Shown in pieces: positions 35,703 to 44,835 of a DNA stretch of 64,000 nt. Positions within the stretch are counted from its first letter, which is position 1. Each line of letters begins with the position of its first letter. The notes beneath the pieces were generated by a model that saw only the letters and a list, made by a program, of their open reading frames with translations, ran no database searches and was not told the DNA's origin. The stretch lies in contig NZ_LECT01000054.1 of assembly GCF_001027925.1 (NCBI RefSeq), forward strand, positions 186,001 to 250,000, in the 5' to 3' direction. A program made the position numbers and the translations under genes. Origin of the DNA: Rhodopirellula islandica (GTDB lineage: Bacteria; Planctomycetota; Planctomycetia; Pirellulales; Pirellulaceae).

Positions 35703-36737
35703 ATGGTCACACCGCCTCCCAGAGACAATCCCGAAGGTTCGGACATCGAAACTGCGGAGGCGTTGATTCAGAGCGTTGCCCAGGTCAAGGAGCAGGTCGG
35801 CCGAATCGTGGTCGGTCAGAGCGATGTGATTGAGCAATTGCTGATTGCGATCTTGGCTCGCGGTCATTGTTTGCTGGAGGGGGTGCCGGGATTGGCAAAG
35901 ACGTTGATGGTTCGGACCTTGGCGAGTTCGATGAGTCTGGATTTTCGTCGCATCCAGTTCACGCCTGACCTGATGCCGGGCGACATCACCGGCACCGACA
36001 TCATTCAAGAGGATCACGAAACCGGCCGTCGAGAGATGCTGTTTCGGCCCGGTCCCGTGTTCACACAAATGTTGTTGGCCGACGAGATCAACCGGACGCC
36101 GCCCAAGACTCAGGCGGCGCTGTTGGAGGCGATGCAGGAGCACGAGGTCACGGCGGGCGGCAAGACCTACGCTCTCAAAGAGCCGTTCTTTGTTCTCGCG
36201 ACGCAAAACCCGATTGAGCAGGAGGGAACCTACCCGCTTCCAGAGGCTCAGCGGGATCGGTTCTTGTTTCATGTCGTCGTTGGGTATCCCTCTCGCGATC
36301 AAGAGTCCGAGATTGTTGAGCGGACCACATCGGGTGATCTGGCGGATGTTCAGCCCGTCGTCAGCGGCGAAGACATTTGCAAGTTTCAATCCGTTGTCCG
36401 CCGGGTTCCATTGCCGGAGCACGTGAAGAACTGGGTGATTGACGCGGTTCGAGCGGCACGCCCCAGCGAGCCCGACGCGAAGGGCTGGGTGAAAGAGTGG
36501 ATCCAATGGGGGCCTGGTCCGCGCGCGAGCCAGCAGTTGGTGCTGGCGTCCAAGGCACGTGCGTTGTTGCACGGTCGCACACATGTGACGCTTGAAGACG
36601 CACAGACGCTCGCGTTGCCGGTGTTGCGTCACCGAATTGTGCCAACTTTTGCCGCCGAAGCGGATGGGATTGCAGTCGAGGATTTGGTCGCGCGTTTGGT
36701 GGCCGAGCAGAGTGCCGGGGCGGCATCTGTTTTGTAG
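35703..36737 (+). CDS. MoxR family AAA+ ATPase
   Basis: 344 residues from ATG 35703, four bases after the gyrB stop, so probably co-transcribed. Walker A is [17 protein letters not shown] (about 60-76), with the MoxR-typical [14 protein letters not shown], Walker [23 protein letters not shown] (Asp-Glu at about 127-128), sensor 1 [22 protein letters not shown], and a lid domain. MoxR ATPases act as chaperones that assemble metal centres or complexes, usually next to DUF58 and VWA genes; none of those follows here. The 3' neighbour pheA is convergent. Confidence 0.93.
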   Translation: MVTPPPRDNPEGSDIETAEALIQSVAQVKEQVGRIVVGQSDVIEQLLIAILARGHCLLEGVPGLAKTLMVRTLASSMSLDFRRIQFTPDLMPGDITGTDIIQEDHETGRREMLFRPGPVFTQMLLADEINRTPPKTQAALLEAMQEHEVTAGGKTYALKEPFFVLATQNPIEQEGTYPLPEAQRDRFLFHVVVGYPSRDQESEIVERTTSGDLADVQPVVSGEDICKFQSVVRRVPLPEHVKNWVIDAVRAARPSEPDAKGWVKEWIQWGPGPRASQQLVLASKARALLHGRTHVTLEDAQTLALPVLRHRIVPTFAAEADGIAVEDLVARLVAEQSAGAASVL

Positions 36738-36792
36738 GAATGCCGGGCGAACGCTGCAGGTTGTGAAAGGCGGTTGGCTTTGCCGGCCATTC

Positions 36793-37872
36793 TCAGCTCT
36801 CGGCTCGAGCCGCGCGGCGGTAGCTTCCCAGCACGTGAGTGTGATGCGTCGCAGTTTTCAGGTGTTCGATTGCTTTGGCAACGGCGGGGTCCTCGCGATG
36901 ACCTGGGAATTCGACGACAAAGAAGTACTCGTTCTTTGTCCCCGGCTGAGGAAACGATTCGATCCAGGTCAGGTTGAGCTCATGCTGCTTGAAGATGCCC
37001 ATTGCATCGGCCAGTGTGCCCGGCTGATGGGCAACCTGAAACAGAAGGGTTGTTTTGTCGTTTCCAGTGGCGGTGGGTTGGTTGTGTCCGAGGACCGCGA
37101 AGCGGGTGATGTTGTCACGGTTGTCTTCGATGTTGGCCCCGATGACGCGAAGTCCGTGCCGGCGTCCGGCCGCTTCGCTAGCGATCGCGGCGACTCCAGG
37201 CTGAGTGACAGCCAATTTGGCGGCGGCAGCGGTCGAGCTGCATTCGATCAGTTTTGCAGTGGGTAAATGATTGGCCAGCCAGGCGCGGCATTGTGAGATT
37301 GCCTGTGGTTTGCTGTGGACTTCCGTGATTGCGTCGCGATCGCACATCGCCAGCAGTTGGTGGTGGATGGCAAGTTGGACTTCGCCGGTGATCGAGACTT
37401 TGCCTTTGGAAAGCCGGCCAAAGGTGTCGACCACGCGGCCATCGGTGCTGTTTTCAATCGGGGCAATTCCGCCCGCACAGTCGCCTCGCTCGACCGCGTC
37501 AAAGACCGCGCCGATCGATGGGACAGGCAAGAGATTGGCTGCCTCACCAAAGTAAGCGAGTGCTGCGAGGTGGCTGTAGCTGTCTGTCGGTCCAAGGAAG
37601 GCGAAGGTGCCAGGTCGGGTGGCGCGCCAGCAGGCGGAAGCGACGTGTCGCAAGACACTGCGTTGGTCTTCGGGGCAAATCGTGGGATTCGCAGCCGCTT
37701 CGTCTGCTTCCTTTTGGCTGACGAGGCGGTCGATCGACGCCAGGGTGCCGGCCCAATCGGATTCCGCGTTGGAGGCTGCTTGTTGGGTCATCACCCGACA
37801 GCGTTCACGCAATAGTTCCAGGATTTGGGTGTCGATGGATTCGGTTGGATTGCGTGATTCAGGTGAGCTCAT
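36793..37872 (-). CDS. pheA: bifunctional chorismate mutase-like/prephenate dehydratase
   Basis: 359 residues from ATG 37872. Residues about 1-90 are helical and resemble a divergent AroQ-type chorismate mutase domain (IDTQILELLRERCRVM). The prephenate dehydratase domain (about 90-270) has TFAFLGPTDSYSHLAA, GIAPIENSTDGRV and the catalytic RDNITRFAVLG with its Thr-Arg-Phe. The ACT domain (about 275-355) has TLLFQVAHQPGTLADAMGIF and LTWIESFPQPG, the Phe-binding ESRP-type site. It makes phenylpyruvate for phenylalanine synthesis and is likely feedback-inhibited through ACT. Whether the mutase half is active is uncertain because the conserved mutase residues are not all evident. Confidence 0.92.
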   Translation of the reverse strand: MSSPESRNPTESIDTQILELLRERCRVMTQQAASNAESDWAGTLASIDRLVSQKEADEAAANPTICPEDQRSVLRHVASACWRATRPGTFAFLGPTDSYSHLAALAYFGEAANLLPVPSIGAVFDAVERGDCAGGIAPIENSTDGRVVDTFGRLSKGKVSITGEVQLAIHHQLLAMCDRDAITEVHSKPQAISQCRAWLANHLPTAKLIECSSTAAAAKLAVTQPGVAAIASEAAGRRHGLRVIGANIEDNRDNITRFAVLGHNQPTATGNDKTTLLFQVAHQPGTLADAMGIFKQHELNLTWIESFPQPGTKNEYFFVVEFPGHREDPAVAKAIEHLKTATHHTHVLGSYRRAARAES

Positions 37873-37908
37873 GGGATCTGTCTTTCGAGCGTGTGCGAAA
37901 GGTGACTG

Positions 37909-38085
37909 CCGTTTTGGCAAGGCAGCATTGTGGCACAGAGCAAGGATTTAGGAGGGCTGCCAAAACGGAATGGAATGTTTTTTTTACAGCGGTCGAGTTG
38001 GGTTTTTGTCGGCGAATCAGGTGTTTTTCGAGAGTTGTCGTTTTGGCAAGAGGGGCGTGTGAAGGTGTCTGGCACAGATCTTGCC
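37909..38085. promoter_or_regulatory. pheA-dnaK intergenic control region: CGTTTTGGCA motifs and a sigma-54-like site
   Basis: CGTTTTGGCAAG occurs at 37910-37921 and 38039-38050 in direct orientation, and its core TGCCAAAACGG at 37958-37968 is inverted (11-bp perfect inverted repeat with 37909-37919). At 38070-38085 TGGCACAGATCTTGCC has GG and GC separated by 10 bases, the spacing of a sigma-54 -24/-12 promoter, 127 bp before the dnaK ATG. The same bases are also nearly palindromic (TGGCA...TGCCA), so an operator is an alternative. No CIRCE element was found. The remainder of 37873-38211 shows nothing else recognisable apart from the dnaK ribosome binding site AGGAG. Confidence 0.45.
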
Positions 38086-38211
38086 ATATCTGGCGATCGA
38101 ACCAAAAGGCTGACGAAATGGACCGCCCAGGTGCCGCGGTCGGCCCGGCGAAACCCAGACTCATATCATTTGACACCCACTAACCCGCTCGGACACAGGA
38201 GTTCACGCATC

Positions 38212-40149
38212 ATGGCACAAGGCGAAAAAATCATCGGCATCGACCTCGGGACCACCAACAGCGTGGTCGCGATCATGGAGGGCAGCGAGCCCAAGGTGAT
38301 TCCCAACGCGGAGGGAAATCGACTGACTCCGAGTGTGGTCGCGTTCACCGACAAGCAAGAAACCATCGTCGGCGAACCCGCTCGACGTCAAGCCGTCACC
38401 AACCCGAAACGCACCGTTTACTCGGCCAAGCGTTTCATGGGACGTCGTCACAACGAAGTTCAGTCGGAAGAAAAAATGGTGCCTTACGGCGTCACCGGCG
38501 GACCGGGCGACTACGTGAAAATTCAGGTGGGCGACAGTGAATACACCCCACAGGAAATCTCTGCCAAGATCCTTCGTAAGTTGAAGGAATCGGCGGAATC
38601 CTACCTGGGACACAAGGTCAACAAAGCGGTCATCACCGTTCCTGCGTACTTCAACGACGCACAGCGACAAGCGACCAAGGACGCTGGCCAAATCGCCGGT
38701 TTGGAAGTCGCTCGGATTATCAACGAACCAACCGCTGCTGCTCTGGCATACGGTTTGGACAAGAAGAAGGATGAAAGCATCATCGTCTTCGACTTGGGCG
38801 GTGGTACGTTCGACGTCTCTGTTCTGGAAGTTGCCGACAGTGGTGACGAAGATCAAGAGAGCCGCGTGTTCCAAGTGATCAGCACATCAGGTGACACTCA
38901 CCTCGGCGGCGATGACTTCGACGAAGCATTGATCAACTATGTTGCCAGCGAATTCCAAAAGGAAAACGCGATCGATCTTCGCAACGATGCAATGGCTTTG
39001 CAGCGGTTGCAAGAGGCTTGCGAAAAGGCCAAGAAAGAGCTCAGCACGTTGCCTGAGACCGACATCAACTTGCCCTTCATCACGATGGATGCCTCGGGAC
39101 CGAAGCACCTGACGATGAAGATCACTCGATCCAAGTTTGAAGAGTTGATCGATGCGTTGGTGGAACGTTGCCGCGGTCCAGTGCTGCAAGCATTGAAAGA
39201 CGCTGGGATGGACCCCAAGGACATTGACGAAGTCGTGTTGGTCGGTGGTAGCACACGTGTGCCCAAGGTTCGCGAAGTTGTCAAAAGCATCTTCGGGAAA
39301 GAGCCTCACCAAGGCGTCAACCCTGACGAAGTGGTTGCGGTGGGTGCTGCGATCCAAGGCAGCGTTTTGGCTGGTGACCGCAATGATGTGTTGCTGCTTG
39401 ATGTGACCCCGCTGACGCTCGGAATCGAAACCGAAGGTGGCGTGATGACTGCCTTGGTCGAACGCAACACCACGATCCCAGCCGAGAAGAAGAACGTCTT
39501 CAGCACGGCTGCTGACAATCAAACAGCAGTGACCGTTCGCGTTTTCCAAGGGGAACGCAAGATGGCCAATGCGAACCGGTTGCTGGCTGAATTCAACTTG
39601 GAAGACATTCCCGCCTCCCCGCGTGGCGTGCCGCAAATCGAAGTGAAATTTGACATCGATCAAAACGGCATTCTGAGCGTTTCGGCCAAGGAATTGAAAA
39701 CAGGGAAGGAAGCCAATGTCGAAATCAAAGACAGTGGCGCGTTGTCTGACAGTGACATCGAGCAAATGCAGAAGGATGCGGAAGCCAATGCCGAGGAAGA
39801 CAAGCGGCAGTTTGAATTGGTGGAAGCACGCAACAAGGTCAATCAGCAGGTCTACCAGCTTGAGAAGTTGATGGGCGAGAACGATGACAAGTTGTCCGAT
39901 GACGACAAGGCTCCGATGAACGCTGCGATTGAGAAGGTCAAGAAAGCCGCTGAAGGCGATGACTTGGCTGAGATCAAGGCTGCGTCAGACGAACTGGAAG
40001 CTGCCTCGCAAGCATTCAGCAAGGTCTTGTACGAAAAGACGGATGCCGCTGGCGAAGCAGGAGCTGATGCGGCGGGTGCCGCTGGGGCAACTGCGGGCGG
40101 TGGCGACGACGACGACGCGATCGACGCGGAGTTCGAAGTCAAAGAGTGA
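38212..40149 (+). CDS. dnaK: chaperone protein DnaK (Hsp70)
   Basis: 645 residues from ATG 38212 with AGGAG about ten bases upstream. The ATPase domain has [17 protein letters not shown] (about 8-24), [14 protein letters not shown] (about 194-207) and [16 protein letters not shown]. The substrate-binding domain starts after [14 protein letters not shown]. The C-terminal lid ends in a Gly/Ala-rich tail and [13 protein letters not shown], an EEVD-like acidic end typical of bacterial DnaK. It folds proteins with DnaJ and GrpE, which are not adjacent. A strong terminator follows, then clpB, so the two heat-shock genes have separate 3' and 5' signals. Confidence 0.98.
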   Translation: MAQGEKIIGIDLGTTNSVVAIMEGSEPKVIPNAEGNRLTPSVVAFTDKQETIVGEPARRQAVTNPKRTVYSAKRFMGRRHNEVQSEEKMVPYGVTGGPGDYVKIQVGDSEYTPQEISAKILRKLKESAESYLGHKVNKAVITVPAYFNDAQRQATKDAGQIAGLEVARIINEPTAAALAYGLDKKKDESIIVFDLGGGTFDVSVLEVADSGDEDQESRVFQVISTSGDTHLGGDDFDEALINYVASEFQKENAIDLRNDAMALQRLQEACEKAKKELSTLPETDINLPFITMDASGPKHLTMKITRSKFEELIDALVERCRGPVLQALKDAGMDPKDIDEVVLVGGSTRVPKVREVVKSIFGKEPHQGVNPDEVVAVGAAIQGSVLAGDRNDVLLLDVTPLTLGIETEGGVMTALVERNTTIPAEKKNVFSTAADNQTAVTVRVFQGERKMANANRLLAEFNLEDIPASPRGVPQIEVKFDIDQNGILSVSAKELKTGKEANVEIKDSGALSDSDIEQMQKDAEANAEEDKRQFELVEARNKVNQQVYQLEKLMGENDDKLSDDDKAPMNAAIEKVKKAAEGDDLAEIKAASDELEAASQAFSKVLYEKTDAAGEAGADAAGAAGATAGGGDDDDAIDAEFEVKE

Positions 40150-40206
40150 CCCAACCGATGTGAGTCGGATGGTTGAATCCTTTCGGCTCGCACGTTTTTG
40201 ATAACG

Positions 40207-40255
40207 GCGAGTCTCGTTCGGCTGCATCGCAGCCGAGCGGGCGCTCGCTTTTTTT
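40207..40255 (+). terminator. rho-independent terminator after dnaK
   Basis: A stem with outer GCGAG/CTCGC (40207-40211/40244-40248) and inner TCGGCTGC/GCAGCCGA around ATC, followed by seven T at 40249-40255. Confidence 0.85.
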
Positions 40256-40375
40256 ATGTCTGTTCATTTTGTCCTTGGCGATGCCGTTCGGCGCGGAAAT
40301 TGTATTGCTGGTCCTCTCGATTGATTCCGTGTCCCACCCCCTTGTCCCACCCTCCTACTCTGCCTGGAGATTCTG

Positions 40376-43021
40376 ATGGCCTTTCGAATCGACAAACTCA
40401 CAACTCAAGCTCAAAACGTGGTTGCTGAGGCGCAAGCCCAGGCCACTTCCGCAGGCAACGCCGAGATCGATCCGCTGCATGTGCTTTCCGCTGCGGTGAA
40501 CCAGCGAGATGGAATCACAACGCCATTGCTGGAAAAGATCAATGTGGATGTATCCAAACTGAAGTCGTTGTTGGTGAGCGAATTGGAAAAGCTTCCCAAC
40601 GCGTCGGGCATGGGCCAGGCGCGTGTGTCCGCGAAACTGCAAGCGGCACTCGAAGCGTCGGCGACTTCTGCGGAATCGTTGAAAGACGAGTACGTCAGCA
40701 CCGAGCATCTGCTCGTCGGTTTGGCTCGCACCGACAACAAGGCCAAGAATCTGTTGTCCTTGTTGGGCGTTTCTGAGAACGATCTGCTCACAGCGATGAG
40801 CCAGATTCGTGGGTCGGCCCGTGTGACAGATCCCAATGCGGAATCGACGTATCAAGCCCTTGAGAAATTCGGCATCGACCTGACCCAGTTGGCTCAAAGT
40901 GGCAAGTTGGACCCGGTCATTGGACGCGACAACGAGATCCGTCGTGTGATCCAGGTTCTCTCGCGTCGCACCAAGAACAACCCTGTGTTGATTGGCCAAC
41001 CGGGCGTGGGCAAAACGGCGATCGCAGAAGGGTTGGCCCTCCGCATCTTCGAAGGCGATGTGCCGCAAAGCCTGAAAGGCAAGAAGGTGGTATCCCTGGA
41101 CATGGGGGCTTTGGTCGCCGGAGCCAAGTTTCGCGGTGACTTCGAAGAGCGATTGAAATCGGTGCTTCGTGAAGTCAAGGATTCCGATGGCAAGGTGATT
41201 CTGTTCATCGACGAGTTGCACCTCGTTGTGGGAGCAGGCAATGCCGAAGGTTCGGCTGACGCGGCGAACTTGCTCAAGCCTGAGTTGGCTCGCGGTGCAC
41301 TGCGATGCATTGGCGCCACGACGCTGGACGAGTACCGGCAGCACATTGAAAAGGATGCGGCGCTGGAGCGGCGGTTCCAGCCTGTGTTTGTGGGCGAGCC
41401 CAATGTGGAAGACACCGTGGCGATTCTGCGTGGCTTGAAGCCTCGTTATGAATCGCACCACGGTGTTCGGATCACGGACAGTGCGTTGGTTGCCGCCGCC
41501 AACCTTTCCGACCGCTACATCTCGGATCGGTTCTTGCCGGACAAGGCCATCGACTTGATCGATGAAGCCGCCAGTCGCTTGGCGATGGAAAAGGAAAGTG
41601 TGCCTGAACCGATCGATCGTTTGCAGCGACGCCTTCGCCAATTGGAGTTGGTTCACCGGCAGTTGGTGGATGAACAAGAGGCTTCTGCGGTCGAAAAACG
41701 AGTCGATGTGGAAGCGGAGATGGAAGCTGCCAAGGCGGAACTGGCCAGTTTGAAGGAGCAGTGGGAAACCGAAAAGATGGGGTTGGACGATGTCCAGTCC
41801 GTTCGCCAAGAGGTGGATCAGTTGCAGCATCGTTTCGCTCAGTTGGACGCGGAAGCCAAGGAGAAGCAACTCCGAGGTGAGAGTCCCGAAGACGCCTACA
41901 GTGAGATGTTGCAGGTGCAATCGCGGCTGCGTGAATTGCAGGCTCGAATTGATGAGGCTGAAAAACGCGATGAGTCAGCGCAAGAAGAAAGCGACGGTCC
42001 TGCGGATGAAAAGCGTCGTCTGCTCCGCAAGGAGGTGACGGAGGAAGAGATCGCTGAGGTTGTCAGCACTTGGACCGGCGTTCCCGTCACTCGCATGATG
42101 GAAACCGAACGGGCCAAGTTGTTGGTGATGGAAGAGCGTTTGCATCAACGAGTGGTGGGCCAGGATGAAGCGGTCACTGCCGTCTCGGACGCGGTCCGTC
42201 GCAGTCGCAGTGGTTTGCAAGATCCCAATCGTCCGATCGGATCGTTCCTGTTCTTGGGGCCAACCGGTGTCGGGAAAACGGAGCTTTGCAAGGCGCTGGC
42301 AGAAGTGATGTTCGATGACGATTCCGCAATGGTTCGCATCGACATGAGTGAGTTCATGGAACGGCACAGTGTCTCTCGTTTGATCGGTGCCCCTCCCGGC
42401 TATGTTGGCTACGAAGAGGGTGGCAAATTGACCGAGGCTGTGCGGCGGCGCCCGTACGCGGTGATCTTGCTCGATGAGATGGAGAAGGCTCATCCAGACG
42501 TCTTCAATATTTTGTTGCAGGTGCTCGACGATGGGCGCCTGACGGACGGGCAAGGCCGAACGGTGAACTTCACCAACACGGTCGTTGTGATGACCAGCAA
42601 CGTTGGCAGCCAAGTGATCCAGCGCGTCACCGAGGAAGGCGGCGGCGAAGACGAAATGCGTGCGGCGGTCGAGGAAGCATTGAAGGCCAGGTTCTTGCCT
42701 GAGTTCCTCAACCGGATCGACGACACCGTGATCTTTCATCCGCTGCAGCAGACACAAATTCGGCGGATTGTGGAGTTGCAACTCGAGGAGCTTCGGACGC
42801 GACTGGCAGCCAACGGTTTGTCGGTCGAGATTTCGGAAGCCGCGATCGATCAAATCGCGGAGGTGGGATACGACCCTGCCTACGGTGCACGCCCTCTCAA
42901 GCGTGTGATCCAACGCGAGATCCAAAACCCGCTCGCATCCGCGATTTTAAAGAACAGTTATCCGGAGGGCACGGTGATCAAGATCGATCACAATGGCGAC
43001 GGATTTGTGTTCTCGGGTTGA
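40376..43021 (+). CDS. clpB: ATP-dependent disaggregase ClpB
   Basis: 881 residues from ATG 40376, with GGAG six bases upstream. The N domain has two Clp repeats (1-150). AAA-1 has Walker [16 protein letters not shown] (about 205) and Walker [15 protein letters not shown]; then comes the long coiled-coil middle domain (about 400-540, [20 protein letters not shown]...) that separates ClpB from ClpA/C. AAA-2 has [16 protein letters not shown] (about 628) and [16 protein letters not shown], followed by the D2-small domain. It works with DnaK to resolubilise aggregates, consistent with the adjacent dnaK. Confidence 0.98.
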   Translation: MAFRIDKLTTQAQNVVAEAQAQATSAGNAEIDPLHVLSAAVNQRDGITTPLLEKINVDVSKLKSLLVSELEKLPNASGMGQARVSAKLQAALEASATSAESLKDEYVSTEHLLVGLARTDNKAKNLLSLLGVSENDLLTAMSQIRGSARVTDPNAESTYQALEKFGIDLTQLAQSGKLDPVIGRDNEIRRVIQVLSRRTKNNPVLIGQPGVGKTAIAEGLALRIFEGDVPQSLKGKKVVSLDMGALVAGAKFRGDFEERLKSVLREVKDSDGKVILFIDELHLVVGAGNAEGSADAANLLKPELARGALRCIGATTLDEYRQHIEKDAALERRFQPVFVGEPNVEDTVAILRGLKPRYESHHGVRITDSALVAAANLSDRYISDRFLPDKAIDLIDEAASRLAMEKESVPEPIDRLQRRLRQLELVHRQLVDEQEASAVEKRVDVEAEMEAAKAELASLKEQWETEKMGLDDVQSVRQEVDQLQHRFAQLDAEAKEKQLRGESPEDAYSEMLQVQSRLRELQARIDEAEKRDESAQEESDGPADEKRRLLRKEVTEEEIAEVVSTWTGVPVTRMMETERAKLLVMEERLHQRVVGQDEAVTAVSDAVRRSRSGLQDPNRPIGSFLFLGPTGVGKTELCKALAEVMFDDDSAMVRIDMSEFMERHSVSRLIGAPPGYVGYEEGGKLTEAVRRRPYAVILLDEMEKAHPDVFNILLQVLDDGRLTDGQGRTVNFTNTVVVMTSNVGSQVIQRVTEEGGGEDEMRAAVEEALKARFLPEFLNRIDDTVIFHPLQQTQIRRIVELQLEELRTRLAANGLSVEISEAAIDQIAEVGYDPAYGARPLKRVIQREIQNPLASAILKNSYPEGTVIKIDHNGDGFVFSG

Positions 43022-43041
43022 GTCGCTGCAGGAGGGCAACA

Positions 43042-43066
43042 GGGGCCGGTTCTCGCCGGCCCCTTT
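43042..43066 (+). terminator. rho-independent-like terminator after clpB
   Basis: GGGGCCGG (43042-43049) pairs perfectly with CCGGCCCC (43056-43063) around a 6-base loop, followed by a short TTT run, 21 bp after the clpB stop. Confidence 0.7.
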
Positions 43067-43302
43067 CTCATGGCGGGCTCCGTTCCGATCACAAAGCTGG
43101 CGGAATTGTCACGTGGACACCCTGAGTTTGTTGTTTGGCGTCCCGAGTCCTGCGACAATCACGGGGCCGATGATCCGTCCCCTTTCCGGTCAACGCTCCC
43201 ATGAGATCTGGGGGCGGGTGCTGGAGCAGTTTGGGCATTGGTTGTTGGGTTTCGTTACGATGAGCTCACTTTGTCCCCAGTCCTCACGAGAGATTGTCCC
43301 TG

Positions 43303-43851
43303 ATGTTGCAACGTTTTGCCTTGGTGTTGACGCTGGTTTGCGTTTCTTCCGTGGTTGGTTCCGCCGCGGAACAGCCCGCATTTGATGCTGAAAAATCGAA
43401 GCTCTCTTTCACTGGTTCCAAGCCGGATGGCAAGCATGAAGGTGGTTTCAAGAAGTTCACCGCTGACGCGGCCTTGAATATTGAAGAGCCCAGCAAGGGC
43501 TCGCTCAAGATCGAAATCGATGCGACGAGTCTTTGGTCCGATGCTGACAAGCTGACCAATCACCTGAAGAACCCGGACTTCTTTGACGTTCGCAAGCACC
43601 CCAAGATCACGTTCGAATCGACCAAGATTGAGCATGACCCGTCCGAAGACAAAGTGAACATTGTCGGGAAGTTGACCATGCTTGGCAAAACGGTCGAGGT
43701 CACCATCCCTTCGATGCCCAAGTTGACGGAAGACATGCTGGTCTTGGCTGCGAACTTTGACATTGATCGAACCAAGTGGGGCATGACCTACGGCAAGGGC
43801 AAGATCAACGACAAGGTTGCCATTCAAGCTCTCTTGGTCTTCAAGCGATAA
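43303..43851 (+). CDS. secreted YceI family lipid-binding protein
   Basis: 182 residues from ATG 43303; a TTG at 43294 is also in frame. A signal peptide (MLQRFALVLTLVCVSSVVGSAA) precedes a YceI beta-barrel: FDAEKSKLSFTGSKPDGKHEGGF, the family's LTNHLKNPDFFDVRKHPKITFEST and LTMLGKTVEVTIP segments, and the final KINDKVAIQALLVFKR. YceI barrels bind isoprenoid-like molecules in the periplasm. It ends four bases before the GTG start of the next membrane protein, so the pair is likely an operon. Confidence 0.9.
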   Translation: MLQRFALVLTLVCVSSVVGSAAEQPAFDAEKSKLSFTGSKPDGKHEGGFKKFTADAALNIEEPSKGSLKIEIDATSLWSDADKLTNHLKNPDFFDVRKHPKITFESTKIEHDPSEDKVNIVGKLTMLGKTVEVTIPSMPKLTEDMLVLAANFDIDRTKWGMTYGKGKINDKVAIQALLVFKR

Positions 43852-43855
43852 GATT

Positions 43856-44761
43856 GTGGAAACGCAAATTCTACTTTGGTGTGTGCTGACGCCAGCGATC
43901 TTGTCGCTGGCGTTTGTCATTGGTGCTTGGGCAATTCTGCGATCCAAGCTGACGATTGCCCCGGATCGCTTGCCGGCAATCCTTGCGGTGATCGGGTGGT
44001 CGATTGCGGTGAGTGCCTGCATGTTGGCAAGACAGGATCTGGTTTGGCCTGCCCTGGACGCTTGGCAAGTCGTGTTGGCACCGATCTTTGTTTCGTCGTT
44101 GTTGTTGGCGGGGTGTCCTTGGGCACCCGCGTTGACGAACGCCACCGATTCAAAATCCAACGCTGGATTGTGGTGGTTGATCGCTGGTTTGGGATCCGTG
44201 GCCACGGCCATGTGGAGCATGCCCACCGGTGAGGGTTGGACGGACATGTTGCCGCTTCATCGTCCTTGGATGGCCTCCGTCGCCGGGGCCGCGTTGATCA
44301 ACGTTTGGTCGTTGGACCGCATGCGGAGAACCGGTGCAGCGCCGTGGATCCTGTGGGTTGGACTGGCGGGTTTGGTCGCACCCACGTTGTTGGCCGCCAG
44401 TGCGTATGGTGGCTTGGCAGAGTGGATGGTGAGTGCTCTGGTGGCGACGACTGTTTTCGCCATCGCAGCGGCGCTCCTGCCCGAGTCAAAGATCGGAAGG
44501 CTGTTTCCGGCAGTGCTTCTGCTGGCGGCGAGCACAACCGCAACGGGGCGGTTCTACACTTACGAAGAACACCCGGCTTGGTTGTACGGTTTGATCCTGC
44601 TGCTGCCGACTTGTGTCTCCATCCCCGACGCTTGGCTTCAAAATCAATCGACAACTGTTCGAGTCTGCACGGCGGTCTCTGTCGCAGTGGTTCTGCTCAG
44701 TGTGATCGGATGGTTTCTGCTTGGGGATGCTCTGTTCGCCGAGCCGACGGAGGAATGGTGA
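43856..44761 (+). CDS. polytopic membrane protein, 301 aa, unknown
   Basis: Starts at GTG 43856 (VETQILLWCVLTPAILSLAF). About eight hydrophobic helices alternate with short loops over the whole length (for example ILSLAFVIGAWAIL, WLIAGLGSVATAMW, PAVLLLAASTTATG). It has no soluble domain and no recognised transporter motif. The last residues (LGDALFAEPTEEW) are hydrophilic. It is coupled to the YceI gene, which hints at a role in envelope lipids or isoprenoids; that is inference only. Confidence 0.75.
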   Translation: METQILLWCVLTPAILSLAFVIGAWAILRSKLTIAPDRLPAILAVIGWSIAVSACMLARQDLVWPALDAWQVVLAPIFVSSLLLAGCPWAPALTNATDSKSNAGLWWLIAGLGSVATAMWSMPTGEGWTDMLPLHRPWMASVAGAALINVWSLDRMRRTGAAPWILWVGLAGLVAPTLLAASAYGGLAEWMVSALVATTVFAIAAALLPESKIGRLFPAVLLLAASTTATGRFYTYEEHPAWLYGLILLLPTCVSIPDAWLQNQSTTVRVCTAVSVAVVLLSVIGWFLLGDALFAEPTEEW

Positions 44762-44775
44762 TTTGGAAGTGGAAA

Positions 44776-44835
44776 GGGCCACAGGGCCACAGGGCCACAG
44801 GGACTCAGGGACTCAGGACTCAGGACTCAGGACTC
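44776..44835. repeat. short tandem repeats GGGCCACA x3, GGGACTCA x2, GGACTCA x3
   Basis: Three 8-bp GGGCCACA units (44776-44799), two GGGACTCA units (44800-44815) and nearly three 7-bp GGACTCA units (44816-44835). On the minus strand the array contains the last two sense codons and stop of the large fusion gene (GAG TCC TGA). Confidence 0.9.

Noticed and set aside
37873-38211. CIRCE/HrcA operator upstream of dnaK
   Set aside because: No TTAGCACTC-N9-GAGTGCTAA-like inverted repeat is present.
40355-41920. Long minus-strand ORF (521 codons) opposite clpB
   Set aside because: Antisense shadow of clpB, His/Gln/Leu-rich, with no domain.
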